Source: Paramecium pentaurelia | Taxonomy: Eukaryota > Ciliophora > Oligohymenophorea > Peniculida > Parameciidae | Direction: 5' to 3' | Length of the DNA: 64,000 bases | NCBI GenBank assembly: GCA_905183005.1 | Contig: CAJJDO010000069.1 | Coordinates: 262,961 to 326,960, forward strand | Part shown: positions 23,908 to 34,486 of the stretch, piece after piece | Layout of the letters: each line of letters opens with the position of its first letter | How positions within the stretch are numbered: position 1 is the stretch's first letter | The notes under the pieces: model-generated | What the model was told of the DNA's origin: nothing | The model's input: only the letters and a program-made list of their open reading frames with translations | Database searches by the model: none | Program-made: the position numbers and the translations under genes

Positions 23908-25632
23908 ATGGATCACTTATCTTAAAGACAATTACTTTAATTATTATATGAAAAGGATTGTTATATTTAAACACTTGAATAGTAATTAGAATCTAGTAGA
24001 CAAGAGATTTAATTGTTGAAAAGGCAAAAATAATAAATATTTATTTAAAATGAGTCATCAGATGAAGATTGTAATGTTGATGAGAATTCAGAACCTGCAA
24101 TTAGTAATAGTAGAGTGGAATAATTTTAAAGTTCAGGTTAAAAGATTAAATTAAAAGCTCCTTTATCAGATAACCATAATTTTAATATCTCCTAATAATT
24201 TAGACAATCTACTTAATAATATGTATTGAATTAGTTTGATATTAAAAATGTTACTACTTCTAATATAAACAATAATAATGATTAATTGTTTGATGATTTA
24301 TTTATTTTAGGATTAGGATCATAATAATCAAATGAACCATAAGTGATTTATTCATACCATTAAGCTAGTAAACATTTATCATTAGAAAATCAATAGTATA
24401 TACTATAAATTTCTAAATTCATATTCCCAGATGGATGTAAACCTAAAATGATTCCATTATCTTTTAGTTTGGAAGATATAAATTTAATGATGAATCAAAA
24501 TTATTCAATTGATTCTCCTAATTGTTTTGTTATTCTAACTAAATAAACAGAGAAATAATAATTAAAATATCATATATGTTATCGTTATACTGATTTTACA
24601 ATTTTAAGTCCATAATAGGTCAGATTTAGCAAAAGAGCAATTTGTATTACAACTAGTAAATCTTTAATTGACTTTTATTAACAAATTATAATTGTAATAT
24701 TATCTTAATTAAAATCAATGAGAAATAATTTATATTTAAGAACAAATAATATTTCTATAGTAGACACACATTATTTTGATAAAAATATTGCTTAAATATG
24801 TTTGAGAATTTTATCATAATTTTCATAGAAAAATTGTCCTAATTTCATTACAATTAATAATTAAGAATTAAAAATATGTGAAAATGATAATATTTAATGG
24901 GTATTGATATTTGAAATATTAGGGAATACCATAATTATTTAATAAATTTAATTCTTAAAGTTTGATTAAAATATTTGTAAGTTGTTTAATTGAAAAATCA
25001 ATAGTTTTTGTAAGTAAATCACCTTATTTATCAACAGCAGCTTGTTTATTATGCTAAAAATATTTACTTAAACCATTTGCATGGATCCATCCTATTATTA
25101 GTAATTTACCATTAGAAAACATTGTTTATTTAGGAAGTCCTGTACCAATAATTGCTGGATTAGAATGTGTACATATTTTTATTAAAAATAGAATTTTTCT
25201 ATTCTTTAGAATCAAGGAATTATTAATAAATTTTAAAATACTATTTTTATTAATTTGGATAGTAAATAATAAATATAATTTGGAAACACAGATGCAATTC
25301 CATTATTATCAGCAGAATTAATGAATTATCTATTAGGAAGATTAGATTCCTATTTTAAAATAGTATAATAAAATCATAACAATTACAGTTAATGTCTATA
25401 AATTTTTAATTAGTTGTTTCATGCTAGAATAATAAGAAATATTCCAATAGAACCATTTAGATAAAATAATTATTAAAAATCGAAAATATTTAATAAAGCA
25501 TTACTAGATTATGATAAAATAGCCTAAAAAACATTGTAAAATATGGGTACTCTTAATGCTGATAAAGTAATATGGAAATAATTTTTTTAAACTCAAATTT
25601 TTATTTAATTTATTGATTAATATTATAATTGA
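23908..25632 (+). CDS. DENN-domain protein (Rab guanine-nucleotide exchange type)
   Basis: Spliced product 559 aa; introns at 24901-24922 and 25169-25191. The first 150 residues are Gln/Asn-rich and disordered. A tripartite DENN module follows: uDENN around FIFPDGCKPKMIPLSF; the core with SIVFVSKSPYLSTAACLLC, then FAWIHPII, LGSPVPIIAGL (the GSP.P...G hallmark of cDENN); and a dDENN-like helical end FNKALL through QFFQTQIFIQFI. DENN proteins usually activate Rab GTPases in vesicle traffic. The core DENN motifs are intact. The partner Rab cannot be predicted. Confidence 0.87.
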
Positions 25633-25680
25633 AATATATTGATTTCATATATCAAATAATAATATTAATAAAATATAAAT

Positions 25681-26790
25681 TCAAACACCACATAATTATT
25701 TAACATCTTTAACGATATATTATTGCATGTATTGAACTGCTTAATCGATAGTACAATAATAACCACTTTCACACATTTTTGTTTTCAATTAGACTTTATT
25801 ATAGTAAATAAAAACCATATTTCCTTTAATAATAAATTCCAATTCTGAAGCAAATGGTGTTAAATACTATTCATCTACTAAAACAGATAGCATAGCAAAT
25901 TAATTAGATTCAGTACCAACATAAACACTCAATTATTCATTGGAGTAAAATTATGAAATAATCCATTTAAAAGGTTCTGTAAGGGATGCTTAATGCTAAA
26001 ACATATCTGAATTTGAACCAAAGTAATTAAGAAATTTAACAACATCTGACATATATGTATATGTAGATTATGAAGGATTTGGAAAATGGAATCCTTAAAA
26101 TTGATTACAAAATGTATCATCATAAATATCATCAACATCAGTTAAAGTAATAGAACTTTTAGTAATTATTTTACTAGGATATGCTTATACCATTATATCA
26201 TATACTCCATTTAATTAATCCATTAATTTAAATTCTTTTTCTCTGTTTTTATATTCTTTACTATTTTGAACATTTTTATTAATTTGTTTCAAATTTGGAC
26301 ACTACTTTGTTTTATGACCTTAGAACATAAAATCTCCAGTGCTATCAAATATATCATAATCTAAAGATAATGGATCAGAAAAATTAGATTATAAAATCTT
26401 TTCAAACTTGCTCTAATTTAAGACTCTATTTTAATAATATTCACTAAAAAATCTATGTAGAATTTCTTTATAGTTTTTAGGACATAATCCTTTTATGAAA
26501 CAAACAGTTGAAGAGGTACATCTAGCTGTTTTTGATGATTGAATCTCTAATAAATCATATATGCAATTGCCTTAAGAGTCAAAAAATGATTATCTTTATT
26601 ATTAAATACCAACCTCTATTAATTAATCAACTCCTTTTTGGGTTAAAATTTTAATTGGATCTGTCCATAAAAAGTGTTCATCATATTCAGTCCAAACTTA
26701 TGGATCCCTTGCTCCATGTCTTAAAATAAGGATTGATTTTGTGCAGAGAGACAAATATATTATAGAGAAAGCAAAGATGATTTTTATCAT
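25681..26790 (-). CDS. Secreted histidine acid phosphatase
   Basis: Intronless, 369 aa. It starts with a signal peptide (MIKIIFAFSIIYLSLC), followed at once by ILRHGARDP, the catalytic RHGxRxP motif of the family whose His forms the phospho-intermediate. Length is normal for acid phosphatases of this class. Several Cys (CTSSTVC, LCPKN, LKTKMCESGYYC) could form disulfides, in line with secretion to food vacuoles or lysosomes. The C-terminal HD proton-donor motif is not obvious, so substrate class and activity are less certain. It is convergent with the DENN gene, with 48 bp between the stops. Confidence 0.85.
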
Positions 26791-27050
26791 TTAAAATAAA
26801 TGATATTTATTTGGGAATACTGTTATTTGAATATATGTGAAGTAGATGATGTCATTTATATTTGCTTAATTTATTAAGACAATATATTATAAAAATCTTA
26901 TATTCATCAATAGAATTTGATATTTAATATATTTTAACTTGAATTTTATTTGATTTTAATTAAGAGAAGTATATAAAAGGAACTTCAATGTAAGAGTAGT
27001 GTAAAAATGACATTATATAATAAGATTATAGTTAACATAATTTAATATTC

Positions 27051-28140
27051 TTTGAATAACAGATTAAATAATTTATAACATGAGTTCAAATGCAACTGCT
27101 GAGAGATTAAAGCATGTTTAAGAATTGAGGAAAGCTCACTTTTACTTTGGATTTGATGAAGACACAAATCATTAATCTGTAGCTAAGCAACCAATGCCAA
27201 TATAGAAAACAGCTAAAGTTAGACCTATGACATCTGTTGTAGAGAAGGATTAAAAGTTACAATAACAGTAGCCATTATAGCCTATATAACCTCCAAAATT
27301 ACAATAAAATCATTTTCATTTAGGAGATGACAAACCTAAATTAGAATCCATATAAAAATCTGACTATTAAAGACCTTAAAGTGCAGCTATAGCTAAATTA
27401 AGTGATGAAACCAAGAAAGATTTGAGATCTCATCATTTCTAATTAGGTTATCATGATATCAATAAGCCAACTGAATATGAATAAAATTTTGGAGATTAAG
27501 GCAAAAACAATGTTAAGAAGGCAGATAATGCAGATTTACGTAAACATCATCATGATTTTGGTGATACAAATAATTATTACTCTTCTATGTATGATACTGT
27601 GCATAATAAACAATATGATAAGGCTTTATTAGGATAAGGATACTCAAAAGAAAGAATGGCAGAAATGAATGTTCAATTAAGAAAAACTAATTTAGTTATG
27701 GGAAGAGATGGTAATGGTTATACAACCTAGAATTAAGCTATATATGGGAAACCATAATTATAAGTGAATAATTTTCAAGATAAGACCTAACAATTAGTTA
27801 GAAATACACATATAACTATGGGTACAGATAGAGTTGAATATACAAGTTAAGCTAAGGCTTCTCATGTAGGAAATTAAGGTGATAGATCTATATTAAATGA
27901 GGCATAATTAAAAGATTTAAGAGCAACACATTTCTAAGTAGGAAATGATTAAGCTGTTAATTATTAATCAGCATATAGATCTTAATTCTCAGATAGAAAA
28001 GGATAATAAGAATAAGTAAGGAATCCTTAATTTCAATAAAATAATTTTGATCTTAAAGATGAAGTTGTAAAACCTACAATTTAAGAACATTATAAAAGCA
28101 CATATAATCAATAATTTAATGGATAAAAGGCTGAGAAAGT
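27051..28140. repeat. First copy of a 1,090-bp exact direct repeat (probable assembly artefact)
   Basis: This segment is repeated base for base, as far as I compared it, at 28142-29231, a constant offset of 1,091 bp. A single N at 28141 sits between the copies. A lone N at the junction of two identical blocks is what a scaffolder leaves when overlapping contig ends are placed side by side. The segment contains the 5' 1,061 bp of the repeat-protein gene. Confidence 0.95.
27080..28140 (+). other. Truncated 5' copy of the LRxxHFxxG repeat-protein gene
   Basis: It has the same start and the same first 353 codons as the full gene at 28171-29656. It then runs into the N at 28141 and, beyond it, into the repeated upstream leader of the second copy, where TGA follows ten codons later. 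It is almost certainly not a separate gene. If the duplication is collapsed, this copy and the downstream one become a single gene with the promoter region at 26791-27079. Confidence 0.85.
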
Positions 28141-28141
28141 N

Positions 28142-29231
28142 TTTGAATAACAGATTAAATAATTTATAACATGAGTTCAAATGCAACTGCTGAGAGATTA
28201 AAGCATGTTTAAGAATTGAGGAAAGCTCACTTTTACTTTGGATTTGATGAAGACACAAATCATTAATCTGTAGCTAAGCAACCAATGCCAATATAGAAAA
28301 CAGCTAAAGTTAGACCTATGACATCTGTTGTAGAGAAGGATTAAAAGTTACAATAACAGTAGCCATTATAGCCTATATAACCTCCAAAATTACAATAAAA
28401 TCATTTTCATTTAGGAGATGACAAACCTAAATTAGAATCCATATAAAAATCTGACTATTAAAGACCTTAAAGTGCAGCTATAGCTAAATTAAGTGATGAA
28501 ACCAAGAAAGATTTGAGATCTCATCATTTCTAATTAGGTTATCATGATATCAATAAGCCAACTGAATATGAATAAAATTTTGGAGATTAAGGCAAAAACA
28601 ATGTTAAGAAGGCAGATAATGCAGATTTACGTAAACATCATCATGATTTTGGTGATACAAATAATTATTACTCTTCTATGTATGATACTGTGCATAATAA
28701 ACAATATGATAAGGCTTTATTAGGATAAGGATACTCAAAAGAAAGAATGGCAGAAATGAATGTTCAATTAAGAAAAACTAATTTAGTTATGGGAAGAGAT
28801 GGTAATGGTTATACAACCTAGAATTAAGCTATATATGGGAAACCATAATTATAAGTGAATAATTTTCAAGATAAGACCTAACAATTAGTTAGAAATACAC
28901 ATATAACTATGGGTACAGATAGAGTTGAATATACAAGTTAAGCTAAGGCTTCTCATGTAGGAAATTAAGGTGATAGATCTATATTAAATGAGGCATAATT
29001 AAAAGATTTAAGAGCAACACATTTCTAAGTAGGAAATGATTAAGCTGTTAATTATTAATCAGCATATAGATCTTAATTCTCAGATAGAAAAGGATAATAA
29101 GAATAAGTAAGGAATCCTTAATTTCAATAAAATAATTTTGATCTTAAAGATGAAGTTGTAAAACCTACAATTTAAGAACATTATAAAAGCACATATAATC
29201 AATAATTTAATGGATAAAAGGCTGAGAAAGT
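28142..29231. repeat. Second copy of the 1,090-bp exact direct repeat
   Basis: Matches 27051-28140; continues without a break into the 3' part of the gene, so this is the copy in its true downstream context. The first copy is in its true upstream context. Confidence 0.95.
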
Positions 29232-29656
29232 TAATCCTATAGTGGATAATTCTAAAAATATTATGATTGGAAATGATAAATTAAGTTATTAAAGTGAAGC
29301 TTAAGCAAGGTTTAGAGATTTTCATTCAAAACCAGGAAAATTGTAAGAAGAAGTCTAAGCAGAGTTAAGAAAACATCACTTTAAATTTGGAACTGATGAA
29401 GATACAATAGAATCAGTGGCAAAAGCATAATTTAAGAATCCTCATGGATAACCAGGTAAAATGGATGCAGAAATGAAAAAAGTAAATTTATTATATAAAT
29501 ATCTTATAGGATTTGAGAACCCATCACTTTTAATTAGGTTATTGTAGAAATGATTATTAAACTCATTAAAAAGAATTTGGATCAAAATAAGGACCACCTA
29601 ATAAGTTACCTCCAGAGATGGCTTAAAGGGTAAGATAGAGTTCATATTAGAATTGA
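28171..29656 (+). CDS. Ciliate repeat protein with LRxxHFxxGxD motifs, possibly axonemal
   Basis: Spliced product 485 aa; one 28-nt intron at 29482-29509. The protein is built from irregular 40-75-residue units, each headed by a motif of the form LR-x-x-H-F-x-x-G-x-D: ELRKAHFYFGFDED, QNHFHLGDD, LRSHHFQLGYHD, LRKHHHDFGDT, LRKTNLVMGRD, RNTHITMGTD, LRATHFQVGND, LRKHHFKFGTDED, LRTHHFQLGYCRND. It is rich in Gln, Asn and His between motifs, with no signal peptide or membrane segment. Short repeats of this kind are common in microtubule-associated axonemal proteins, so a ciliary or cortical role is a fair guess but only inference. I do not recognise a named family. Confidence 0.8.
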
Positions 29657-29720
29657 TTATATATTGTCATATTATCGATATTAGTTATAATAGTGGTGGT
29701 TATATTTTAATCGAATAATT

Positions 29721-31688
29721 ATGATTAATCCATAAATCACAGTTTTTAATGTCTTCTTTAGGAAGTTAGATTTTCTATAGAACTTTTCGTTTTATAGGAA
29801 AGTAAACCAGGAGAAGAAACAAAGACTAGTTGCTATTTGGAGAAGAGTGTTTTTGGCATCTTACTTTATTGGAATAATGAGATCATTTTAGAATAGAGTG
29901 AAGATATATGGTGCAATAAGACAAGATGATCATATGGATTTAATAGAGGATGAAGTTTTTAAATCAAACTAAGAAGAAAAGAAGGTATATGTATTTTATC
30001 CAGATGAATAATTTAAAACAGTTTGGAATATGTTGTTGATATTTTTATTATTGGCAACTGCAGTTATAACTCCATTTAAAGTTTGTTTTGTATGAAATTA
30101 CATTATTATAATTAGATTGATTCTGGAAATGAAGGATTTTGGTTTTGGGTTGATGTAATATTTGATGTTTTGTTCTTTGCTGATTTAATAATAAACTTTT
30201 TGAGTGCATTCTATGATGAGGAATAGAAAATTGTTGATGATTATAGAATGATAGCAAAATAATATATTTATGGATGGTTTACGGTTGATGTTATTGCAGT
30301 TTTACCAATTACTTATTTTTTAGATGATAATACAGATACAGCAGCTCTTAGATACAATAAATTGCTTAGATTGATTAGATTGCCTCGTTTATATAGATTA
30401 GTTCGTTTATTAAAGATTTCAAAAGCTAATTTGAATATAAAAAATAAAACATAAGCAGCTAGAATCCTTTCTTATTTAGGAATCAATGAAGGAATCATTA
30501 AAGGATTGATTCTCTTAGGTAAAATCTTATTGATAAATCATTTAATTGCTTGTTTTTGGTATTTCATAGCAAAATTCAATGAATTTGATCCTAACACTTG
30601 GGTTGCTTAAGCACATCTTGAAGATACAACTCTATATAATAAATATATTGCTGCTTTTGAATGGAGTTTGTAGACTCTCACAACTGTAGGTTATGGTGAT
30701 ATTAAGGCTACTACAATTGAAGAACGTATATTTGCTATTATTTGGATGATTTTTGGAACTGGATTCTTTTCTTATACTTTAGGAAAATTATCATCTATTT
30801 TGGAGAATGTAGATAAAAAATGGGTTGATTTTGAAAGAAGAATGCATTTATTTAATGATTTTTCAGTTAGAGTTAAATTACCATATGCTTTAAAATGCAA
30901 AGTACATAAATATTATAGAAATAATTATTTAAAAAATGTGTATTCATCTCTAGATCCTAAGAAATTGATTTAAGAATTACCATCATAAATTCGTAATGAA
31001 TTGTTGATGATTTGTTATAAATATTTGATTGATAGTGTTTCATTACTTAAGATTGATAAGAATTTTACAGCTACTATACTACCTCATCTCAATTTTTTGG
31101 AAGTTCATCCTGGTGAAATCATTTATAGACAAGATGATCCACCAACAGATATTTATTTTATTGAAAAAGGCAAAGTCAATTTTGTTACTCATGATAAATA
31201 TACATTAATTACTTTATTAGAGGCATCATTTTTTGGTGAAATTGAAGCATTTGAAGATATAAATAGAGAATATTTTGCAATTGCCAAAGAACCAACAAAT
31301 TTGTAATTTTTTATTATAAATATATTTAGATTCTTTTGTTCATATGATATTTTTAGAAATCTCTTAAAAGAATTTCCTACAGTGGCTTCTGAGGTTAAAA
31401 TAATTTATGATAAAAGGAAATCCAAATATAAAACATGTTTATATATGATTGAATTATAGAGAAAACGTAATTCTGGATCTGATCCAAAAGAAGTATTCAT
31501 TTATATTAATGTAGGAATTATAAAATAGTACTTAATATTATTTAGGATTAATTGCTCAATATGAAGAAGAGTAAAATAAAATGAATTCTACTAAAGGATT
31601 AGTTAATACAAAGAAGAAAAGTGTACTCGATTAATTTTCTTTTAAAAAGAAATAATAAAAAATGTCTGTGTTTCAAACACTCAAATGA
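29721..31688 (+). CDS. Voltage-gated K+ channel with C-terminal cyclic-nucleotide-binding domain
   Basis: CNG/HCN/EAG-type channel subunit of the plasma or ciliary membrane. Spliced product 630 aa; introns at 30090-30115, 31303-31329 (27 nt, stop-free, inferred from CNBD alignment) and 31493-31514. It shows six membrane segments with an S4 of the form RYNKLLRLIRLPRLYRLVRLLK, and a pore with the selectivity filter TTVGYGDI (about residue 314), diagnostic for potassium. A C-linker follows, then a CNBD (about 445-545) with HPGEIIYRQDD and FGEIEAF. The usual cAMP phosphate contact Arg-x-Ala is not obvious after FGEIEAF, so ligand gating may be lost. A short Lys-rich tail ends the protein. Paramecium has a large family of such channels. 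The ATG at 29721 lies 65 bp downstream of the previous stop. Confidence 0.9.
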
Positions 31689-31717
31689 AATATAATTAAA
31701 TAATATATAATTAAATT

Positions 31718-33310
31718 ATGAAACAGCAAAAAAAATTAGTGCTACATTTCGATTTGAATAAAACTATTATATTGGCTGATTCCAAATATATCAATTAAAC
31801 TAAAGAAGAATGTGTATCATATAAAATCTTTAGTATTAGTTATAAGAAATATTGGTTGGATATGCATGGGGTAAATTAGAATAGAGAGATGAAAAATCAC
31901 CAGTCTTATGGAAATTATTAACAAATAACTTTACTCCAATTAGACCTAGTGAAGATATGATATCTTATAAAGAATACATATGTTAACAATTTCCTCTCAA
32001 AACTGAAGGAGATCCAGATGATATTACAGAATATAATAATAGTGCTATGTAAAATAGATTAAATAATTAAATTTAGAGAATAACGAAAATAATTATATTT
32101 TCAGTTTGTCAAATTAGGATAACCATGTATGAAATTGAAACCAGAATATGACAGAATTGTAAAATTAATAGTATTTTGTTCATTATTAAAATAAATTAGA
32201 CTTTACCAAAAGCTGTGATTGAAGAATTAAAGTAATAAGCTGAAGAATTTGGTTTCTTGAATGAAGAAGAAGTTAAATAAAGAAATTTAACTTAATTGTT
32301 ATCTGATAAGGATATGTTAAATAATTTATTTTCAGATAATAAATATTAATTGTTACCTACATTTTATAAGACTATAATAAATTTAAAAAAATAGAAAAGA
32401 GAATTTGCAATAGTATTTAGACCATTTGGAACTGATCCAAAAAATATATTGAGAGAATTTAATAAATTTTGTTTAGGAGAACATCCATGTTTTAGTGGTA
32501 GAAATAATACACCAATAGTTAAATTTGATGGATCAAAAGGGACTAAAAATTATATTGTTTTGGATAAATAATGTGCTTTAGTTTATAGACAATAAAAATA
32601 ATTAGTAACAGGAACTTTAAGAAGAACAGATAAATAATAATTAGAAGATGGATATGAAAAAGAATTAGAAGAAGAATAAGTTTAAATATATAATGAAACA
32701 CAAATGCTATTAAAAATAACTGAATCATTAAAGGAAAGTTGTGCTTTATGTTATGTTGATGATTTTAACTTTTATTAAGCATATCCAAATGAATAAAATG
32801 CTAAATAATTATATGTTGATTAATAAGATGCTGATACACTTCATATATTTTTTGATGATGGAATTTAAGAGTAATTATATATTTTATATATATAGAAATG
32901 AAAATAACTTAGTTTAAGTAACAGATTGTGTAACATTAGAAAATTTAAGTAGAAAGAGATGTTTGAATAAATATTTAGTACATGTGGATATATTAGATGT
33001 TATTAAAGATCCTGATTATTTCATAAAATAAATTGAAATATGTGAAAGAAATAGAAATGAAGAAATTGAAAGAATAGAAAAAGGTATACCTGAAGAATAA
33101 ACTGAAATACCTAAGAAGAGTGATTGGGAATTATTAGAAGAATGTTCTGATGCTGATTATTTACGTAAAACAATCCTTCCTTTATTAATGCCTGCTTTAT
33201 AATTGGTAGATATTGAAAGACCTAAAGATCCTCTTGAATTTATAGCCATGTATTGTTTAAAGAATAAAGAAATGGTCAAGATTCCATAACCCCCTGAATA
33301 ATAGGAATGA
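31718..33310 (+). CDS. Protist protein with HAD-like start and C-terminal DPY-30 motif
   Basis: Spliced product 496 aa; introns at 31814-31833 (20 nt), 32049-32076, 32171-32199 and 32871-32895, each needed for frame. The N-terminus KLVLHFDLNKTI resembles the DxDxT motif I of HAD-type phosphatases, although the second Asp is Asn here. The middle, with FGTDPKNILREF and FSGRNN, is a conserved-looking globular region of unknown fold. The last 60 residues are a DPY-30 dimerisation motif (DYLRKTILPLLMPALQ, then IERPKDPLEFIAMYCL). DPY-30 motifs dock on amphipathic helices such as those of AKAP-type and radial-spoke proteins, so anchoring in a cilium or chromatin complex is plausible. Whether the HAD-like core is active is unknown. 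Confidence 0.78.
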
Positions 33311-33341
33311 AATATTTCTAATTTTATATTATTATAGAAAA

Positions 33342-34066
33342 TCAAAGCAATTTAATTACAATATATTTGTTACCACTAATTTTAATTTTACTTAAGGTAT
33401 TGAAATATTAGCATTCGTATTTTCTTAAATTGAGTTTCTCATCTATTGTCAACAAGGCCTCATCCAAATTGATAATTATAAGAAAAGTGAAATTTGTGTT
33501 GTCTATTATTGAATCACCTTCCAATATACACATTTCATAATATTTTTCATTTCTTATTATTTAATTTTACTTGTATATTTATTAACAGGTATTCCTTTGG
33601 ACATCAATATTTTATATAAAAATTTATAGTATTTCTGAAACATCTTAAGAGTTATTACTATCTCTATGATATGAATTATCATTTCCACAAATATATTATA
33701 TTGCATCTCCTTCTTTAAATGATTAATTTTCAGAGATTGAGCTATATAAATCAATTTTAAATAATACTTATCTTATCTGTATTATCCCTTTAAAATATAA
33801 GTGATAATGTCATTTTAAGAATGAGTTGCTTATTTTAATTGTTCTCCAGGTGGCAATCTCCATATTACTATGCTAATTGGTAATTAATGTCTAGGATCAC
33901 AATGTTCTCCGAAATTAAAAAAATGTCTAGCCTCAAAACCACATCTTTAATACAATTAAGGTCTTAATGTGAATTGAGTATGCACAAATTCTTATATAAA
34001 ATTTTAGAGCATAAATTAATTTTGTTAAGTTTGTTGATCTGAATTGCATATATACATATATAACAT
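33342..34066 (-). CDS. Conserved-looking protein of unknown function
   Basis: Spliced product 232 aa from the ATG at 34066; alternatives in frame are 34057 and 34012. One 26-nt intron at 33742-33767. The core around residues 45-100 (RCGFEARHFFNFGEHCDPRH, ISIVIWRLPPGEQ, ITYILKG) has the feel of a cupin-like beta fold, but this is a weak impression and I do not name a family. The C-terminal half is Asn/Ile-rich. The longest start lies only 7 bp from the Pol I A12 stop on the same strand, which argues for the later start at 34012 (spacer 61 bp). Confidence 0.6.
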
Positions 34067-34073
34067 GTGAAAT

Positions 34074-34456
34074 TCAATTATTTAATTGGTAGCGGAACTG
34101 ACACTTTACACATTCATAGAATACAGTCGATCCTTCATCTGCTGATCTCAATTAAGCAGTTGAAAAATATGCTTCTTCATGACTACATTTAGGACAGGCT
34201 TGTTAAATAACAGCTCTATGTGATTGATCAGACAGTTTAGACTCTTATGGTTGATTAGATAGCCAAGATTTAGGTTCCATTTTGATAGTTGAGATAATGA
34301 ATTTAGGTTGATAATCAGTGATAGAACACTAATTTGATATAGTTGATTAGATACTTTATATCCACAACGATTGCATTCAATTACATCCATAACTTCTGGC
34401 AGTTCTAACATAAAATGACATTAGGGACAAAAGTCAGCTGCGCTATCGAGATTCAT
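34074..34456 (-). CDS. RPA12: RNA polymerase I subunit A12 (RPA12/POLR1H)
   Basis: A small zinc-ribbon subunit of Pol I, needed for RNA cleavage and termination in rRNA synthesis. Spliced product 118 aa, near the family's 120-125; one 26-nt intron at 34329-34354. The N-terminal ribbon FCPQCHFMLELP...ECNRCGYK (CxxC...CxxC) is present. The C-terminal TFIIS-like ribbon has CPKCSHEEAYFSTAQLRSADEG, with the catalytic acidic RSADE loop, and CVKCQFRY. All eight zinc Cys are present. It is divergent from the YME1-like gene, with only 30 bp between the two start codons. Confidence 0.95.
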
Positions 34457-34486
34457 TAATTATATTTTATTTGTGCTATATATTGA
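34457..34486. promoter_or_regulatory. 30-bp divergent spacer between RPA12 and YME1-like start codons
   Basis: The two ATGs face away from each other with 30 bp between them. Both 5' ends, and any promoter, must either fit here or extend into coding sequence. Both N-termini are supported independently (zinc ribbon on one side, two forced introns on the other). Confidence 0.5.

Noticed and set aside
27989..28258. Minus-strand frame crossing the N at 28141
   Set aside because: It exists only because of the artificial junction of the two identical blocks, and is antisense to the repeat-protein gene.
30746..31306. Two separate small genes where the K+ channel C-terminus lies
   Set aside because: They are parts of one frame once TAA is read as Gln; pore, C-linker and CNBD are continuous.
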